A stretch of DNA of 64,000 nt from Photobacterium piscicola (GTDB lineage: Bacteria; Pseudomonadota; Gammaproteobacteria; Enterobacterales; Vibrionaceae): contig NZ_FUZI01000004.1 in NCBI RefSeq assembly GCF_900166965.1, positions 310,001-374,000 of the forward strand, in the 5' to 3' direction. Below the pieces are notes generated by a model. That model ran no database searches and was not told the origin of the DNA. It saw nothing but the letters and a program-made list of their open reading frames with translations. Each line of letters opens with the position of its first letter. Position 1 is the first letter of the stretch. Positions 43,870 through 53,374 of the stretch are shown piece by piece. A program made the translations under genes and the position numbers.

Positions 43870-44955
43870 CTATATCTTCGGCGTTGTTGTGACAACATCT
43901 GCATTTTGACCACGATTACGTAGCAAGTGATCCATGAGAGTGATTGCTAACATTGCTTCAGCAATCGGCACCGCACGAATACCTACACATGGATCATGAC
44001 GACCTTTAGTGATAACTTCGGCTGACTCACCCTGCTTAGTGATTGTTTCACCTGGAATGCTGATACTTGAGGTCGGTTTTAGAGCAATATGCGCAATAAC
44101 ATCTTGTCCTGATGAGATACCACCAAGAATGCCACCAGCATGGTTAGTTTTAAACCCTTGTAATGTCATGGCATCACGGTGCTCACTGCCCCGTTGTTCA
44201 ACCACATCAAAACCATCACCAATTTCCACCCCTTTAACGGCATTAATACTCATTAATGAGTGGGCAATATCTGCATCTAAGCGATCAAATACTGGTTCAC
44301 CTAAACCTACTGGCACATTACGAGCAACCACGGTAATTTTAGCGCCAATCGAATCACCATCTTTTTTAAGGTGACGGATCAGTTCATCAAAGGCATCAAC
44401 TTTATCTACATCAGGGCAGAAAAAGGCATTTTGTTCTATTTGTTGCCAATCAACCTTCTCTATTTTTACATCACCCATCTGGGATAAGTAAGCACATACT
44501 TCTATACCATGCACTTGTTTAAGGTATTTCTTAGCAACAGCACCCGCAGCAACTCGCATTGCTGTTTCACGTGCAGATGAACGACCACCACCACGGTAAT
44601 CACGTACACCATATTTTTGATGATAAGTGTAATCAGCGTGACCGGGACGAAATAAATCTTGAATATTAGAGTAATCTTTTGAGCGTTGATCGGTATTTTC
44701 AATTAATAAGCCAATTGAGGTACCTGTAGTTTGACCTTCAAAGACGCCGGATAAAATTTTAACTTCATCCGCTTCACGACGTTGAGTGGTGTATTTTGAG
44801 GTGCCAGGACGACGACGATCAAGATCGTGTTGCATGTCTGCTTCGGTGAGCGCTAATCCTGGTGGGCAACCATCAATAATACATCCTAATGCTACCCCAT
44901 GACTTTCGCCAAAGGTGGTAACGCGAAACAATTGTCCTATGGTATTTCCGGCCAT
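43870..44955 (-). CDS. aroC: Chorismate synthase
   Basis: Final step of the shikimate pathway: EPSP to chorismate, FMN-dependent, cytoplasmic. The 361-residue protein has [40 protein letters not shown] near 47, [20 protein letters not shown] near 125 and [17 protein letters not shown] near 320, all family signatures. ATG at 44955 fits the family and has GGGGAAG upstream; the frame continues to 45021 without support. In enterobacteria aroC also lies near yfcL/epmC, so this neighbourhood is ancestral. Confidence 0.97.
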   Translation of the reverse strand: MAGNTIGQLFRVTTFGESHGVALGCIIDGCPPGLALTEADMQHDLDRRRPGTSKYTTQRREADEVKILSGVFEGQTTGTSIGLLIENTDQRSKDYSNIQDLFRPGHADYTYHQKYGVRDYRGGGRSSARETAMRVAAGAVAKKYLKQVHGIEVCAYLSQMGDVKIEKVDWQQIEQNAFFCPDVDKVDAFDELIRHLKKDGDSIGAKITVVARNVPVGLGEPVFDRLDADIAHSLMSINAVKGVEIGDGFDVVEQRGSEHRDAMTLQGFKTNHAGGILGGISSGQDVIAHIALKPTSSISIPGETITKQGESAEVITKGRHDPCVGIRAVPIAEAMLAITLMDHLLRNRGQNADVVTTTPKI

Positions 44956-45054
44956 GACTTCCCCTGTGAGGTATCTATGCTTACATGCATTTTTAATTAT
45001 GGTGATTAATACATACTGCAAAGATGTGATTTGAAAAGCAAGGAATAAAGTAGG

Positions 45055-45505
45055 GGCGAGGAAGTGCAGTGGCGAGTAGCGAGATCATTAGTAACGAGTT
45101 TCGAGAATGACTTAGCCCAATATCCGGGATCTACTCAATGCGCGCTTAAGCCTCAAAGACACAGTAAATAGATTAAATCCACAACGCGCGAACAATAGAT
45201 TCCCTATCTCGTTCGTAACCTCACTGTAGGGAATGACGGGATTTTGGTTTGGCATTCACTCAGCCCTATATCCGTCATCCCGGAAGTTGAGGCACGAAAC
45301 TATCCGGGATCTACTCACCACAAGCTTGAGCCTTAAAGACACAGTGAATATATTAACTCTACAACGCGCGAACAATAGATTCCCTATCTCGTTCGTAACC
45401 TCACTGTAGGGAATGACGGGATTTTGGTTTGGCATTCACTCAGCCCTATATCCGTCATCCCGGAAATTGAGGCACGAAACTATCCGGGATCTACTTAACG
45501 CGTGC
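45055..45505. repeat. REP-like cluster 4 with a 180 bp tandem duplication
   Basis: ATTCCCTATCTCG starts at 45199 and 45379, a 180 bp period. Each block joins one TTCCC-type unit and one CCCGG-type unit (ATCCGTCATCCCGGAA...CTATCCGGGATCTACT) with the linker GAGCCT(T)AAAGACACAGTGAAT. A further partial unit and a purine-rich word (GGGGCGAGGAAGTGCAGTGG) occur at 45055-45150. The block fills most of the 44956-45587 gap. Confidence 0.9.
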
Positions 45506-45520
45506 TTGAGCCTCAGGAAC

Positions 45521-45552
45521 AAAAAAAAGCGATAGGCTTGCACCCATCGCTT
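45521..45552 (-). terminator. Intrinsic terminator of the PTS EIIABC gene
   Basis: On the minus strand AAGCGATGGG pairs imperfectly with CCTATCGCTT and eight U residues follow. It is 36 bp after the stop. The sequence closely resembles the terminator after manA at 49738-49768. Confidence 0.82.
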
Positions 45553-45587
45553 AATCTCGTATCTTTAAAACTCGATACTCAAAACCC

Positions 45588-47489
45588 CTACGCTACCACT
45601 AACACTTTATCCGCTTTTGCTTTACGGAATTTCTTCAGTGATACCGCAACCAGTGCTGTAACTACCATACCTGTTGCCATACATACTAAAGCAAGCAATG
45701 GTTTATTCATCGCACCTAGTAATGCAACCACTGGACCACCGTGAGCTACGCTATTAGTGATACCAAACGAGAATGCCATTACCGCGGCAACCATGCTGCC
45801 TAATACGTTTGCTGGAATAACTGAGATTGGATCTTGCGCTGCAAATGGAATCGCACCTTCAGAGATACCGACCAAGCCCATTGCACCCGCCGCTTTACCC
45901 GCTTCAATTTCTGATTGCTCAAAGATATTGAGTTTACGACCAATTATCGTTGCTAGACCCATACCCAACGGTGCTACAGGAATCGCACATGCCATCGCAC
46001 CCATAAATTGTGTTTGGCCATTGGCGATCATGCCAACAGAGAACAAGAATGCCACTTTGTTAAATGGACCGCCCATGTCAAAGCCAGCCATACCACCTAA
46101 TACAATACCCAGTAAGATTACGTTACCTGTACTCATTTCAGTTAGTACGGTGTTCATGGTATGCATTAGACCTGCAATTGGCGCACCAATAACAAAGATA
46201 AACGCACTTGCAATGAATAATGTACCTGTAATCGGTGCAATAAGAATTGGCACTAAGGGTTGTAATAACTTGTGGTATTTACGTGTTGCAACCCAACGTA
46301 CAAAGTAACCCACTAATAGACCTGCAATGATGGCACCGATAAAACCTGTACCTGCATCTGCACCATAAAATGAGCCGTTATTCGCAATCCAGCCACCAAT
46401 GAAACCCGGTGCTAATGCAGGACGATCACCAATCGCATACGCTATGTAACCTGCAAGCACTGGAATCATTAATGTAAAGGCGACCACACCGACATCAAGT
46501 ACTTTTTGCCACATACTACCGACAGGGATCTGCATTCCCGCATCCGTTGGCTGTCCACCAATCGCTAATGCCAACGCAATTAACAAACCACCAGTAACAA
46601 CAAACGGGATCATGTGTGATACGCCGTTCATTAAGAAACGGTATAAATCAGAACGGGCTTTAGAAACTTTACTTTCACCGTCATCTAAGCCATCGCCATT
46701 AGCATCAAATGGTTTCGCAACTAATGCTTGTTGAATAACGCCTTTACCATCTTTAATCGGGGCTTTTACGCCAGTCTTAATTAATTTCTTACCCGCAAAA
46801 CGATCCATATCGACTTGCTTATCACAACTAACAATGATCGCTTCTGCACGGGCAATTTCTTCAGCGGTTGGTGAATTTTTAACACCAATAGAGCCGTTAG
46901 TTTCAACTTTGATTTCGTAACCTAATTCAGCCGCCGCTTTTTCTAATGCTTCTGCTGCAAGGTAAGTATGCGCAACGCCAGCTGGACAGCCAGTCACCCC
47001 AATCAATAAGCCTTTATCTTGTGGTAATGTTGCTACCGCTTGTTTTTCAGCAAGCAACAATGCCAATGCATCAGCCGGTGTTTTAGCGGCTAGGAAGGCG
47101 TCAATAAAACCATCTTCAATCAATTTTGATGACAACTCAGCCAATACTTCAATATGGTGATTATCACCACCATCAGGAGAAGCAATCATGAAAAATAGTT
47201 TTGATGGCAAACCGTCTTCTGCACCGTATTCAATACCTGTACGGCTAACACCAATCGCAACCGCAGGTTTAATAACGGCCGCACTCTTAGCGTGTGGTAG
47301 CGCAACACCGTCTTCAAAACCTGTGTTACCTAATTCTTCACGTGCTTGAATGTCTGCTAAAAATTGGGTTTTATCCGCAACGCGACCTTGTTGAACTAAA
47401 ATATCTGCCATTTCAGCAAACACTTCATCTTTAGTGGTCGCTTTAAGGTTGATGTTAATCAACTGCTCATTGATGAGGGTGGTAATCAT
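45588..47489 (-). CDS. PTS fructose/mannose-family EIIABC permease (ManP-like)
   Basis: A 633-residue sugar phosphotransferase with three fused parts. EIIA (residues 1-145) has the phospho-accepting histidine in GVALPHAKS near 66; EIIB (160-260) has the active cysteine in GVTGCPAGVAHTYLAAEALE near 171; EIIC (285-620) has about nine membrane segments, with GGFDMGGP-like glycine motifs. The locus (EIIABC, manA, AraC regulator, EIIA, EIIB) matches V. cholerae VC1822-VC1827, in which VC1826 is a mannose transporter. Mannose is therefore the expected substrate, fructose the alternative. Its start has no strong promoter-like signal I can certify. Confidence 0.9.
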   Translation of the reverse strand: MITTLINEQLININLKATTKDEVFAEMADILVQQGRVADKTQFLADIQAREELGNTGFEDGVALPHAKSAAVIKPAVAIGVSRTGIEYGAEDGLPSKLFFMIASPDGGDNHHIEVLAELSSKLIEDGFIDAFLAAKTPADALALLLAEKQAVATLPQDKGLLIGVTGCPAGVAHTYLAAEALEKAAAELGYEIKVETNGSIGVKNSPTAEEIARAEAIIVSCDKQVDMDRFAGKKLIKTGVKAPIKDGKGVIQQALVAKPFDANGDGLDDGESKVSKARSDLYRFLMNGVSHMIPFVVTGGLLIALALAIGGQPTDAGMQIPVGSMWQKVLDVGVVAFTLMIPVLAGYIAYAIGDRPALAPGFIGGWIANNGSFYGADAGTGFIGAIIAGLLVGYFVRWVATRKYHKLLQPLVPILIAPITGTLFIASAFIFVIGAPIAGLMHTMNTVLTEMSTGNVILLGIVLGGMAGFDMGGPFNKVAFLFSVGMIANGQTQFMGAMACAIPVAPLGMGLATIIGRKLNIFEQSEIEAGKAAGAMGLVGISEGAIPFAAQDPISVIPANVLGSMVAAVMAFSFGITNSVAHGGPVVALLGAMNKPLLALVCMATGMVVTALVAVSLKKFRKAKADKVLVVA

Positions 47490-47834
47490 ATTCTATCCCC
47501 GATAATTTTATTATGGGCTCGATGACATTGTATTGGTCATCAGCATGGCAATATTGTCGGTTTTTTAATGGGGATAAAGTAGAGTACAAAACAGGCTTTA
47601 ACTGGAAATTTGTAACATTAAACTATCAGTGTGAGCTATCACTCATAATTTTCACCATATATAAAACAAGTTGAACTGCATTTAAAAATTAATTATTTCA
47701 ATTACTTAAATTTATTATTCTGTGTGGATATTTCAAAAAATGATTATCAAATTATTTTTATAACTATCTAAATGAGGCTTTACTTAGTGTGGATATTGGA
47801 TTTTTTAGTGCGATAGATCACAGAAGGAAGGGCT

Positions 47835-48335
47835 AGGAAAAGAAGGACAAGCAAAAAGCAGGTTTAAGGGACGAGGTTTCAAGAGGCGAGGAAAAGCAGT
47901 AGCGAGTGGCGAGAATAATCCAGCCCATTATTCACATCTCGAAAGTTGAAGTACGATACTATCCGGGATCTACTCATCACGAGCTTGAGCCATAAAGACA
48001 TCAGTGGAAACTAGGTAAAAACGAGGTTTTGAGCGGCGAGGAAAAGCAGTGGCGAGTAGCGAGAATAACCCAGCCCATTATTCACATCTCGAAAGTTGAA
48101 GTACGATACTATCCGGGATCTACTCACCACGAGCTTGAGCCATAAAGACACCAGTGGAAATAAGGTAAAAACGAGGTTTTGAGGGGCGAGGAACAGCAAG
48201 AGCAGTGTGCGGATAGTAGATTCCCTATCTCGTTCGTAACCTCACTATAGGGAATGACGGGGTTTATTACTCACATCCCGGAAGCTAAGGCACGAAGTTA
48301 TCCGAGATCTACTTAACGCGAGCTTGAGCCTTAAA
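47835..48335. repeat. REP-like cluster 5 with a 140 bp tandem duplication and purine-rich words
   Basis: CAGCCCATTATTCACATCTC begins at 47931 and 48071, a 140 bp period. Each block contains a CCCGG-type unit and the word GGCGAGGAAAAGCAGTGGCG, so both repeat families were duplicated together. A TTCCC-type unit at about 48213-48258 and another CCCGG-type unit follow. The 47490-47834 part of this gap is AT-rich and holds the presumed promoter region of EIIABC. Confidence 0.88.
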
Positions 48336-48369
48336 GAAACCTGTGAATTCAATAATTATAACCATTAAA

Positions 48370-49395
48370 TCAAACGCCAATAATATATCTTGAATTATAT
48401 CCAAGTACTTTTTTCATACAAACACAAAACAATAGAGATAACGATATACTGATTAAAGAATAAAAAATAGATATTGGAATAATTAAAAATGTTGACGTGA
48501 AAAATATATCATAATACTTTTCCATTAATAATTTATTTAATAAATCATTAATAAAGAAGTGAACAAAAAATAAGGCAAAACTATATTTTGCAAACACATT
48601 AAGGATATTAATATCTATATGATCTATTCTTTTAAAGAAAACGATAAAAAATAACAAGATAGCTATTTTTTGAATGTAATGAAAAGATTCATAAAGATTA
48701 AAAAATAAAAATTTAGGATCAAACAACATTACGATAACAATCAAACCCGTTGATATTATTATTGCAGCAATTAATAATAAAAAACGTTCTTCAATTAAGA
48801 TTATAAAGCGATCATAATTTGCTGCACATAGTATACCTAAAATATAAATTGGAAAAAAATAAACATATTGGCCTAATGATATTATCGTTCCAGTTCTTGT
48901 TCCAATTAACGGTAATATCAACAAGATAGGTAAGGTTAACAGTAATGTTTTATTAGGTATTTTTAATAGCATGGGGCTAATTAAAAATATAGTCACAATA
49001 AAAGGTATATACCAATATTGAACTTGTGCCTCCCCCAGAAAAATGTATCTAAAAAACGTTAACAAAGAAAAATTAATTTCACCAATATATATATTAAAAA
49101 TGAATATAGTAGAGCTTAAAACTATATACGGTAACAATATATTTTTAAACTTTGTTTTGTAATACTTTAAAGGAGATGCAAAGGATAAATATTTAAGAAA
49201 AAACCCAGATATAAAAATAAAATAAATAGAACTATCATGAAATAATATTTCTTTTGTTACATTTATAATCTTTGGATATATAGAATCATTTTCAACATAC
49301 AACGTTGGAATTGTCCATATATGAACAATTATAATATTTAAGATAGCAAAGCCTCTTAAATAATTCATGTTTTTTAAAAAAATTTTTTTTGTCAT
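48370..49395 (-). CDS. Acyltransferase family 3 membrane protein
   Basis: A 341-residue inner-membrane protein with about ten hydrophobic segments. The opening KNMNYLRGFAILNIIIVHIW carries the RG and histidine of acyltransferase-3/OafA-type enzymes, and HDSSIYFIFISGFFLKYLSF is the usual second helix. Such enzymes O-acetylate surface sugars. It is out of place: it stands alone in the mannose PTS locus, is far more AT-rich than manA or EIIABC, and is flanked by REP-like clusters on both sides. It was probably acquired, and may modify one of the two polysaccharides made from this window (inference). Confidence 0.83.
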   Translation of the reverse strand: MTKKIFLKNMNYLRGFAILNIIIVHIWTIPTLYVENDSIYPKIINVTKEILFHDSSIYFIFISGFFLKYLSFASPLKYYKTKFKNILLPYIVLSSTIFIFNIYIGEINFSLLTFFRYIFLGEAQVQYWYIPFIVTIFLISPMLLKIPNKTLLLTLPILLILPLIGTRTGTIISLGQYVYFFPIYILGILCAANYDRFIILIEERFLLLIAAIIISTGLIVIVMLFDPKFLFFNLYESFHYIQKIAILLFFIVFFKRIDHIDINILNVFAKYSFALFFVHFFINDLLNKLLMEKYYDIFFTSTFLIIPISIFYSLISISLSLLFCVCMKKVLGYNSRYIIGV

Positions 49396-49512
49396 CGTTA
49401 TTACTTAGTAAAGAATATTGTCTTAATGCGATCTTATTTAAGATTTGAGTGTTGACAGATATATTTATAAAATAAAAAAGTGATTAATCAACACTACATA
49501 GTGCATTAACGG

Positions 49513-49534
49513 TGTAGGTTTAGGTTTAGGTTTA
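49513..49534. repeat. Short tandem array of TAGGTT (3 units)
   Basis: Three copies of the hexamer lie in the 49396-49828 gap between the acyltransferase gene and the manA terminator. The rest of that gap up to 49680 is AT-rich without visible genes. Confidence 0.6.
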
Positions 49535-49686
49535 TTTAGTAATGCTATGTTTCTAACAGCAACTAATGATTTTCAAGTAGATTATACATTTCCTTGTTTA
49601 TGTCCTGTCATTTATTTGTAATTTCGAAGTTAATTTATAAAATTACATAGGGGTATTTTATCTAACCATCCCGCAGCGCGCGGACA

Positions 49687-49730
49687 GTAGATTCCCTATC
49701 TCATTCGTAACCTCACTGTAGGGAATGACG
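49687..49730. repeat. REP-like element, single copy (locus 6)
   Basis: GTAGATTCCCTATCTCATTC opens and GTAGGGAATGACG closes the unit. It directly precedes the manA terminator, on the downstream side of manA. Confidence 0.8.
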
Positions 49731-49737
49731 GGGCTAT

Positions 49738-49768
49738 AAAAAAAGCGACAGGCTTTCACCCATCGCTT
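49738..49768 (-). terminator. Intrinsic terminator of manA
   Basis: On the minus strand AAGCGATGGG pairs imperfectly with CCTGTCGCTT and seven U residues follow, 60 bp after the manA stop. It is nearly the same sequence as the terminator of the EIIABC gene. Confidence 0.82.
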
Positions 49769-49828
49769 AATCCATTATCCTGAGAACTAGAGACTCACAA
49801 CCTCGTCCCTGCTCTTCCCTATAACCCT

Positions 49829-51028
49829 TTAGTTATACGCACGCGCAAACATACCATCACAATGCGCTGAATATGCCTTTGCATAAGCAGGAATAAACAC
49901 TGACTGGCCTTTTTCAAGCGTCAATGTTTCACCATTTTGATGCGTCACTGTTAGCGGTGCATCAATCGCAAATAAAATTTCAGCACTGGTATTTTGTAAT
50001 GCAATATCATTAACTTGCTTATAAACGCTAAATTTAAAATCAGGCACTGGGATCTGATAATCTAAACCACCAGCAACCATTGTTGGCGCCAGTAATAATT
50101 CATTCGCCGCCATGCTCTTAAATTCTGTATTCGCGACTAACTCTGGTACATCCATAAATTTCGGCGTCAAACCTGCACGTAGCACATTGTCTGAGTTAGC
50201 CATGATCTCAAGGCCAGTTCCTTTAATGTAGGCATGTGGAGTACATGCGCTTAGGAACATCGCCTCGCCTGGTTGTAATGTTAATACATTCAACATTAAT
50301 GGAACAAACAGACCGATATCACCAGGGTATTGCTCAGATAAATCAATCAATAACGCAAATAATGGCTGATCTTTATGTTCATGACAGAACACTAAAAGTC
50401 CATTAACAGCAGACTCTTTACGCTCACCTTCAAGCGATAGCATCGCTTCAAAGAAATCTCGTAAACCTGCATCCGTTTGATTAGCTGCAAAAGTATTAAC
50501 CAGATCACTGATCACATCGAGATTGATTGTGGTAAATAATTCAACGATTTCAGCTAACTCACGAAAACCATTCATTGCTTGATAAGGTGTTAACGCAAAC
50601 ACTAGCTCAGGTTTATGGTTAGGATCTTTGTAGTTACGGTTAGCGGCATTACGCGCAATACCGATTTTTTCTTCTTTTGCATAGCCTATTTCAGCTTGAT
50701 GCTTACTTGGGTGAACTTGCACTGATAACGCTTTTTCAGCTGCTAACACTTTAAATAAGTATGGTAACTCAGCAAATTTAGCTTGAGTTTCTGCACCAAT
50801 AATTGCGTCAGGATCGGTGGCAATAAAATCAGCTAAGCGTACTGCTTCACCATTAACCGTGATCACTGAGCAACCATTAGCATGGGCACCCATCCACATT
50901 TCAGCTTGTGGCTTTTGATCTAGATTTGGAATAGCAAACAGTTGCTCAATTGATGTTACACTGCCCCAAGCATAATCTTGGATCACGTTATCCATCTTAA
51001 AAAAGACAGTGCGGGTAGAGTCAGTCAT
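49829..51028 (-). CDS. manA: Mannose-6-phosphate isomerase, class I
   Basis: Zinc-dependent interconversion of mannose-6-phosphate and fructose-6-phosphate. The 399-residue protein shows IQDYAWGSVTSIEQLF near 15, KPQAEMWMGAHANG near 38, the metal-site QVHPSK near 103 with DPNHKPELVFAL near 132, and the late histidine of SACTPHAYIKGTGLEIMANS near 260. All belong to the PMI type I signature. Divergent from the AraC-family gene over 164 bp, so the regulator may control it. It probably feeds PTS-imported mannose into glycolysis, and may also supply mannose for sugar nucleotides. Confidence 0.96.
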   Translation of the reverse strand: MTDSTRTVFFKMDNVIQDYAWGSVTSIEQLFAIPNLDQKPQAEMWMGAHANGCSVITVNGEAVRLADFIATDPDAIIGAETQAKFAELPYLFKVLAAEKALSVQVHPSKHQAEIGYAKEEKIGIARNAANRNYKDPNHKPELVFALTPYQAMNGFRELAEIVELFTTINLDVISDLVNTFAANQTDAGLRDFFEAMLSLEGERKESAVNGLLVFCHEHKDQPLFALLIDLSEQYPGDIGLFVPLMLNVLTLQPGEAMFLSACTPHAYIKGTGLEIMANSDNVLRAGLTPKFMDVPELVANTEFKSMAANELLLAPTMVAGGLDYQIPVPDFKFSVYKQVNDIALQNTSAEILFAIDAPLTVTHQNGETLTLEKGQSVFIPAYAKAYSAHCDGMFARAYN

Positions 51029-51192
51029 TGTCAGGTCCTATTCTTATTATTGCTCACGATATTTATGGTATGGCATCAACCATTATTATTGACGCCATAC
51101 ACTAACTGACAGCACTATAACAAAACTTAATCGGTTTATTCAGCACAAACTAATAATCCTGCTACCACCATTCCAAACATGAAGTGAATACC

Positions 51193-52038
51193 ATGGATAA
51201 TGTTTTCTTTAATTTAATTGATTCTGTGTTGACGGAACGGGAAAGTTTTAATCGAATTTGGTTTGCTGGCGGTAAAACTCAACCACCACAATTTAGCTAT
51301 CAGGTAAATTTTCCACGCCTCGAATTGGTACTAAAAGGCGAATATATTAACCAACTCGATGATGGTGATAATGGCATCTGTCAGATTAGTCTAATGGGGG
51401 GTGATGCGATCTATATTCCACCCAACAGTTGGAACCAACCAAGCTGGAATACTGAATGTTCGGTGTTGAGCCTGCTGTTTGGTAAGCGTCAATTGGGCTT
51501 TAGTCTGGTCAGTAAAACCAAGGATAGCCCCAAGTTTTATGATGTTCAAAAACACTCGATTCAAGCATGGACAGGACACGCAGTTGATCCCATTTTAACA
51601 GCACTGAATATGTTAGCGACAGAACACCAACAGCAGCCAATGGATGAGCATTTATTACAAGCTTTACTCAGCTACACCCAAAATATGCTCCATGTTCCAT
51701 TGCACCAATCAAAAAATCGTACTGAAGATCTGTATCAAGGGATCTGTATTTATATTCAAGAAAATTTTCACCGCGCCATTAGCCGTGACACAATTGCCAA
51801 TCGATTTAACATTACACCCAATCACCTATCGCGTTTATTTCGTCAACAAGGTCATATGCGACTCGCAGATTATATTTGTTGGGTACGAATTGAACGTGCC
51901 AAATTTATGTTACGCCAATACCCGTTTCGATTAACTGAAATTGCTAGCCGCTGCGGGTTTGTCGATGTGAATTATTTTTGTCGTGTTTTTAAAAATAAAA
52001 CCGGCCGTACGCCATCGGAATATCGAGGTGTCACCTAA
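51193..52038 (+). CDS. AraC-family transcription regulator of the mannose locus
   Basis: A 281-residue regulator. The N-terminal half has a cupin-like sensing domain (QVNFPRLELVLKGEYIN, then GDAIYIPPNSWNQPSW near 75), and the C-terminal 100 residues hold the two helix-turn-helix motifs: RDTIANRFNITPNHLSRLFR near 200 and LTEIASRCGFVDVNYFCRVF near 248, followed by GRTPSEYR. ATG at 51193 is preferred with GAAG upstream; an in-frame GTG at 51184 is possible. Divergent from manA and convergent with the EIIA gene, it corresponds in position to V. cholerae VC1825. Confidence 0.88.
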   Translation: MDNVFFNLIDSVLTERESFNRIWFAGGKTQPPQFSYQVNFPRLELVLKGEYINQLDDGDNGICQISLMGGDAIYIPPNSWNQPSWNTECSVLSLLFGKRQLGFSLVSKTKDSPKFYDVQKHSIQAWTGHAVDPILTALNMLATEHQQQPMDEHLLQALLSYTQNMLHVPLHQSKNRTEDLYQGICIYIQENFHRAISRDTIANRFNITPNHLSRLFRQQGHMRLADYICWVRIERAKFMLRQYPFRLTEIASRCGFVDVNYFCRVFKNKTGRTPSEYRGVT

Positions 52039-52043
52039 CGTTG

Positions 52044-52796
52044 CTATCTTAACGCTTCAATAATTAATGCTTTTAGTTCTTGAGGCTGTTGGGCTAATGT
52101 TAGTGCAGTACAATAATCTTCGTTTAATAAACATTTTGAAAACTGCGCAAAGGCCATGATCACGACTTTCTGAGGAGGCTTGGGCAAGATCATCGCAACC
52201 GCACGGCTAATATTACCCCGTGACGATCCCCAATCAATAGCCTGAGGGTGACACACTATCGCCATTGCTGGTTTTGCGATCATTTCATGCATCACATGTG
52301 GCAAGGCAATACCCGGCCCCATAACAGTGGCAGAAACATTTTCTCGAGCCAATAGTGCTTGTTTTAATGCGGGCTGTTGTTCAGAAGTGATCGCCTGTTG
52401 TGCCACCAGCATCTGGCTTAATTGCGTAATGGTGTCTATTTTATGATTCTCACCGCCATCAGCCCAACCAATACTGGTTAATGGCAAACTGATCTTAAAT
52501 GGCACGGATGGAGTGTATTGTGTCAGCGATAGTGCATATTGAGCAATAAAATCAGTTAACACTAAATTCGCTAATTCAGCATCGCTACCATTAATAATTA
52601 ATTGGCATAACGCATGGGGTTTATTCGCTAACGATAGCATTTTTAATGGCTGTGATACTGGCGCGCGCGTCAATTGACTCACATTAAATAATTCAACCTG
52701 TGATTGAAAATAACCCGTCAGTTTTTTTAGCTGATTAAGTTGGTAAGAAGGCAAACCTGCTGCACCACAATAAAAGGTGATCCGTCGCTCTAACAT
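52044..52796 (-). CDS. PTS EIIA component, fructose/mannitol type
   Basis: A 250-residue protein. The first 100 residues are not recognised. Residues about 105-250 form an EIIA(Fru) domain with the phospho-accepting histidine in GIALPHVMHEM near 171 and the following AIVCHPQAIDWGSSRGNISR. It would pass phosphate from HPr to an EIIB partner, either the small EIIB next to it or the EIIABC permease. Convergent with the AraC-family gene, with a 5 bp gap between stops. Confidence 0.85.
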   Translation of the reverse strand: MLERRITFYCGAAGLPSYQLNQLKKLTGYFQSQVELFNVSQLTRAPVSQPLKMLSLANKPHALCQLIINGSDAELANLVLTDFIAQYALSLTQYTPSVPFKISLPLTSIGWADGGENHKIDTITQLSQMLVAQQAITSEQQPALKQALLARENVSATVMGPGIALPHVMHEMIAKPAMAIVCHPQAIDWGSSRGNISRAVAMILPKPPQKVVIMAFAQFSKCLLNEDYCTALTLAQQPQELKALIIEALR

Positions 52797-52840
52797 CCGT
52801 TATCCCTGCCGTGTTATGACCTGTTTTATTAGCATGAAAA

Positions 52841-53149
52841 TTATTGACACAATTGCTGGCAACGCTCAATCACTGCGGTTGCATCAACTAAGACTTCTTC
52901 TATCGTCACACAATGAATGCGGCTACCGGTAAAACGCGCCCGTTGTTCAACTTCAATATCCGAAGCAATTAAAACAATATTTGCAGCTGCGATATCTTTG
53001 GCGGTTAAAAAGTTCTCAATCCCCATTGCACCTTGGGTTTCGACTTGAATCTTGATTCCCATCTGATGCGCAGTTTTGTTAAGTACATCCGCAGCCATAT
53101 AGGTGTGTGCGATACCCGTTGGACAGGCTGTTACCGCGACAATTTTCAT
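52841..53149 (-). CDS. PTS fructose-type EIIB component
   Basis: A 102-residue stand-alone EIIB(Fru) protein. The active-site cysteine is Cys9 in VTACPTGIAHTYMAADVLN, and VETQGAMGIENFLTAKDI near 36 is the second family motif. It lies 44 bp before the EIIA gene on the same strand. No third EIIC gene is present here, so EIIA and EIIB may serve the EIIABC permease of this locus or an EIIC elsewhere (inference). Confidence 0.9.
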   Translation of the reverse strand: MKIVAVTACPTGIAHTYMAADVLNKTAHQMGIKIQVETQGAMGIENFLTAKDIAAANIVLIASDIEVEQRARFTGSRIHCVTIEEVLVDATAVIERCQQLCQ

Positions 53150-53164
53150 TTTTAATCCTTAAGT

Positions 53165-53373
53165 AAATAGTGGGGAGGTTTCGAGGGGCGAGGAAAGAGC
53201 AGTGGCGAGTGGCGAGTGGCGAGTGGCGAGTGGCGAGTGGCGAAAAATAATGTTCAAAAAAACGAGGAAAGTTAAGCGGTTATTATTGGCTTCACTTTTC
53301 CTCGTTTCTGTTTTATTTCAAGCTCTACGCTCTTCCTCGATACTCGAAACCTCGTCCCTGCTCTTCCCTATCT
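53165..53373. repeat. Purine-rich words with a tandem array of GTGGCGA (6 units)
   Basis: GAGGTTTCGAGGGGCGAGGA leads into AAAGAGCA and six exact copies of GTGGCGA at 53202-53243. A complementary word (CTCTTCCTCGATACTCGAAA, CCTCGTCCCTGCTCTTCCC) follows at 53328-53371, just before the rluF stop. The heptamer array extends the GTGGCGAGTAGCGAG text seen singly at 45070, 47900 and 48048. Confidence 0.9.
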
Positions 53374-53374
53374 T

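Noticed and set aside
45757-46308. Plus-strand frame of 183 codons inside the EIIABC gene
   Set aside because: Shadow frame within a well supported PTS gene with clear EIIA, EIIB and EIIC motifs.
47615-47645. TGTGAGCTATCACT considered as a CRP site upstream of the EIIABC gene
   Set aside because: The half-sites are four rather than six bases apart, so it does not fit the CRP consensus.
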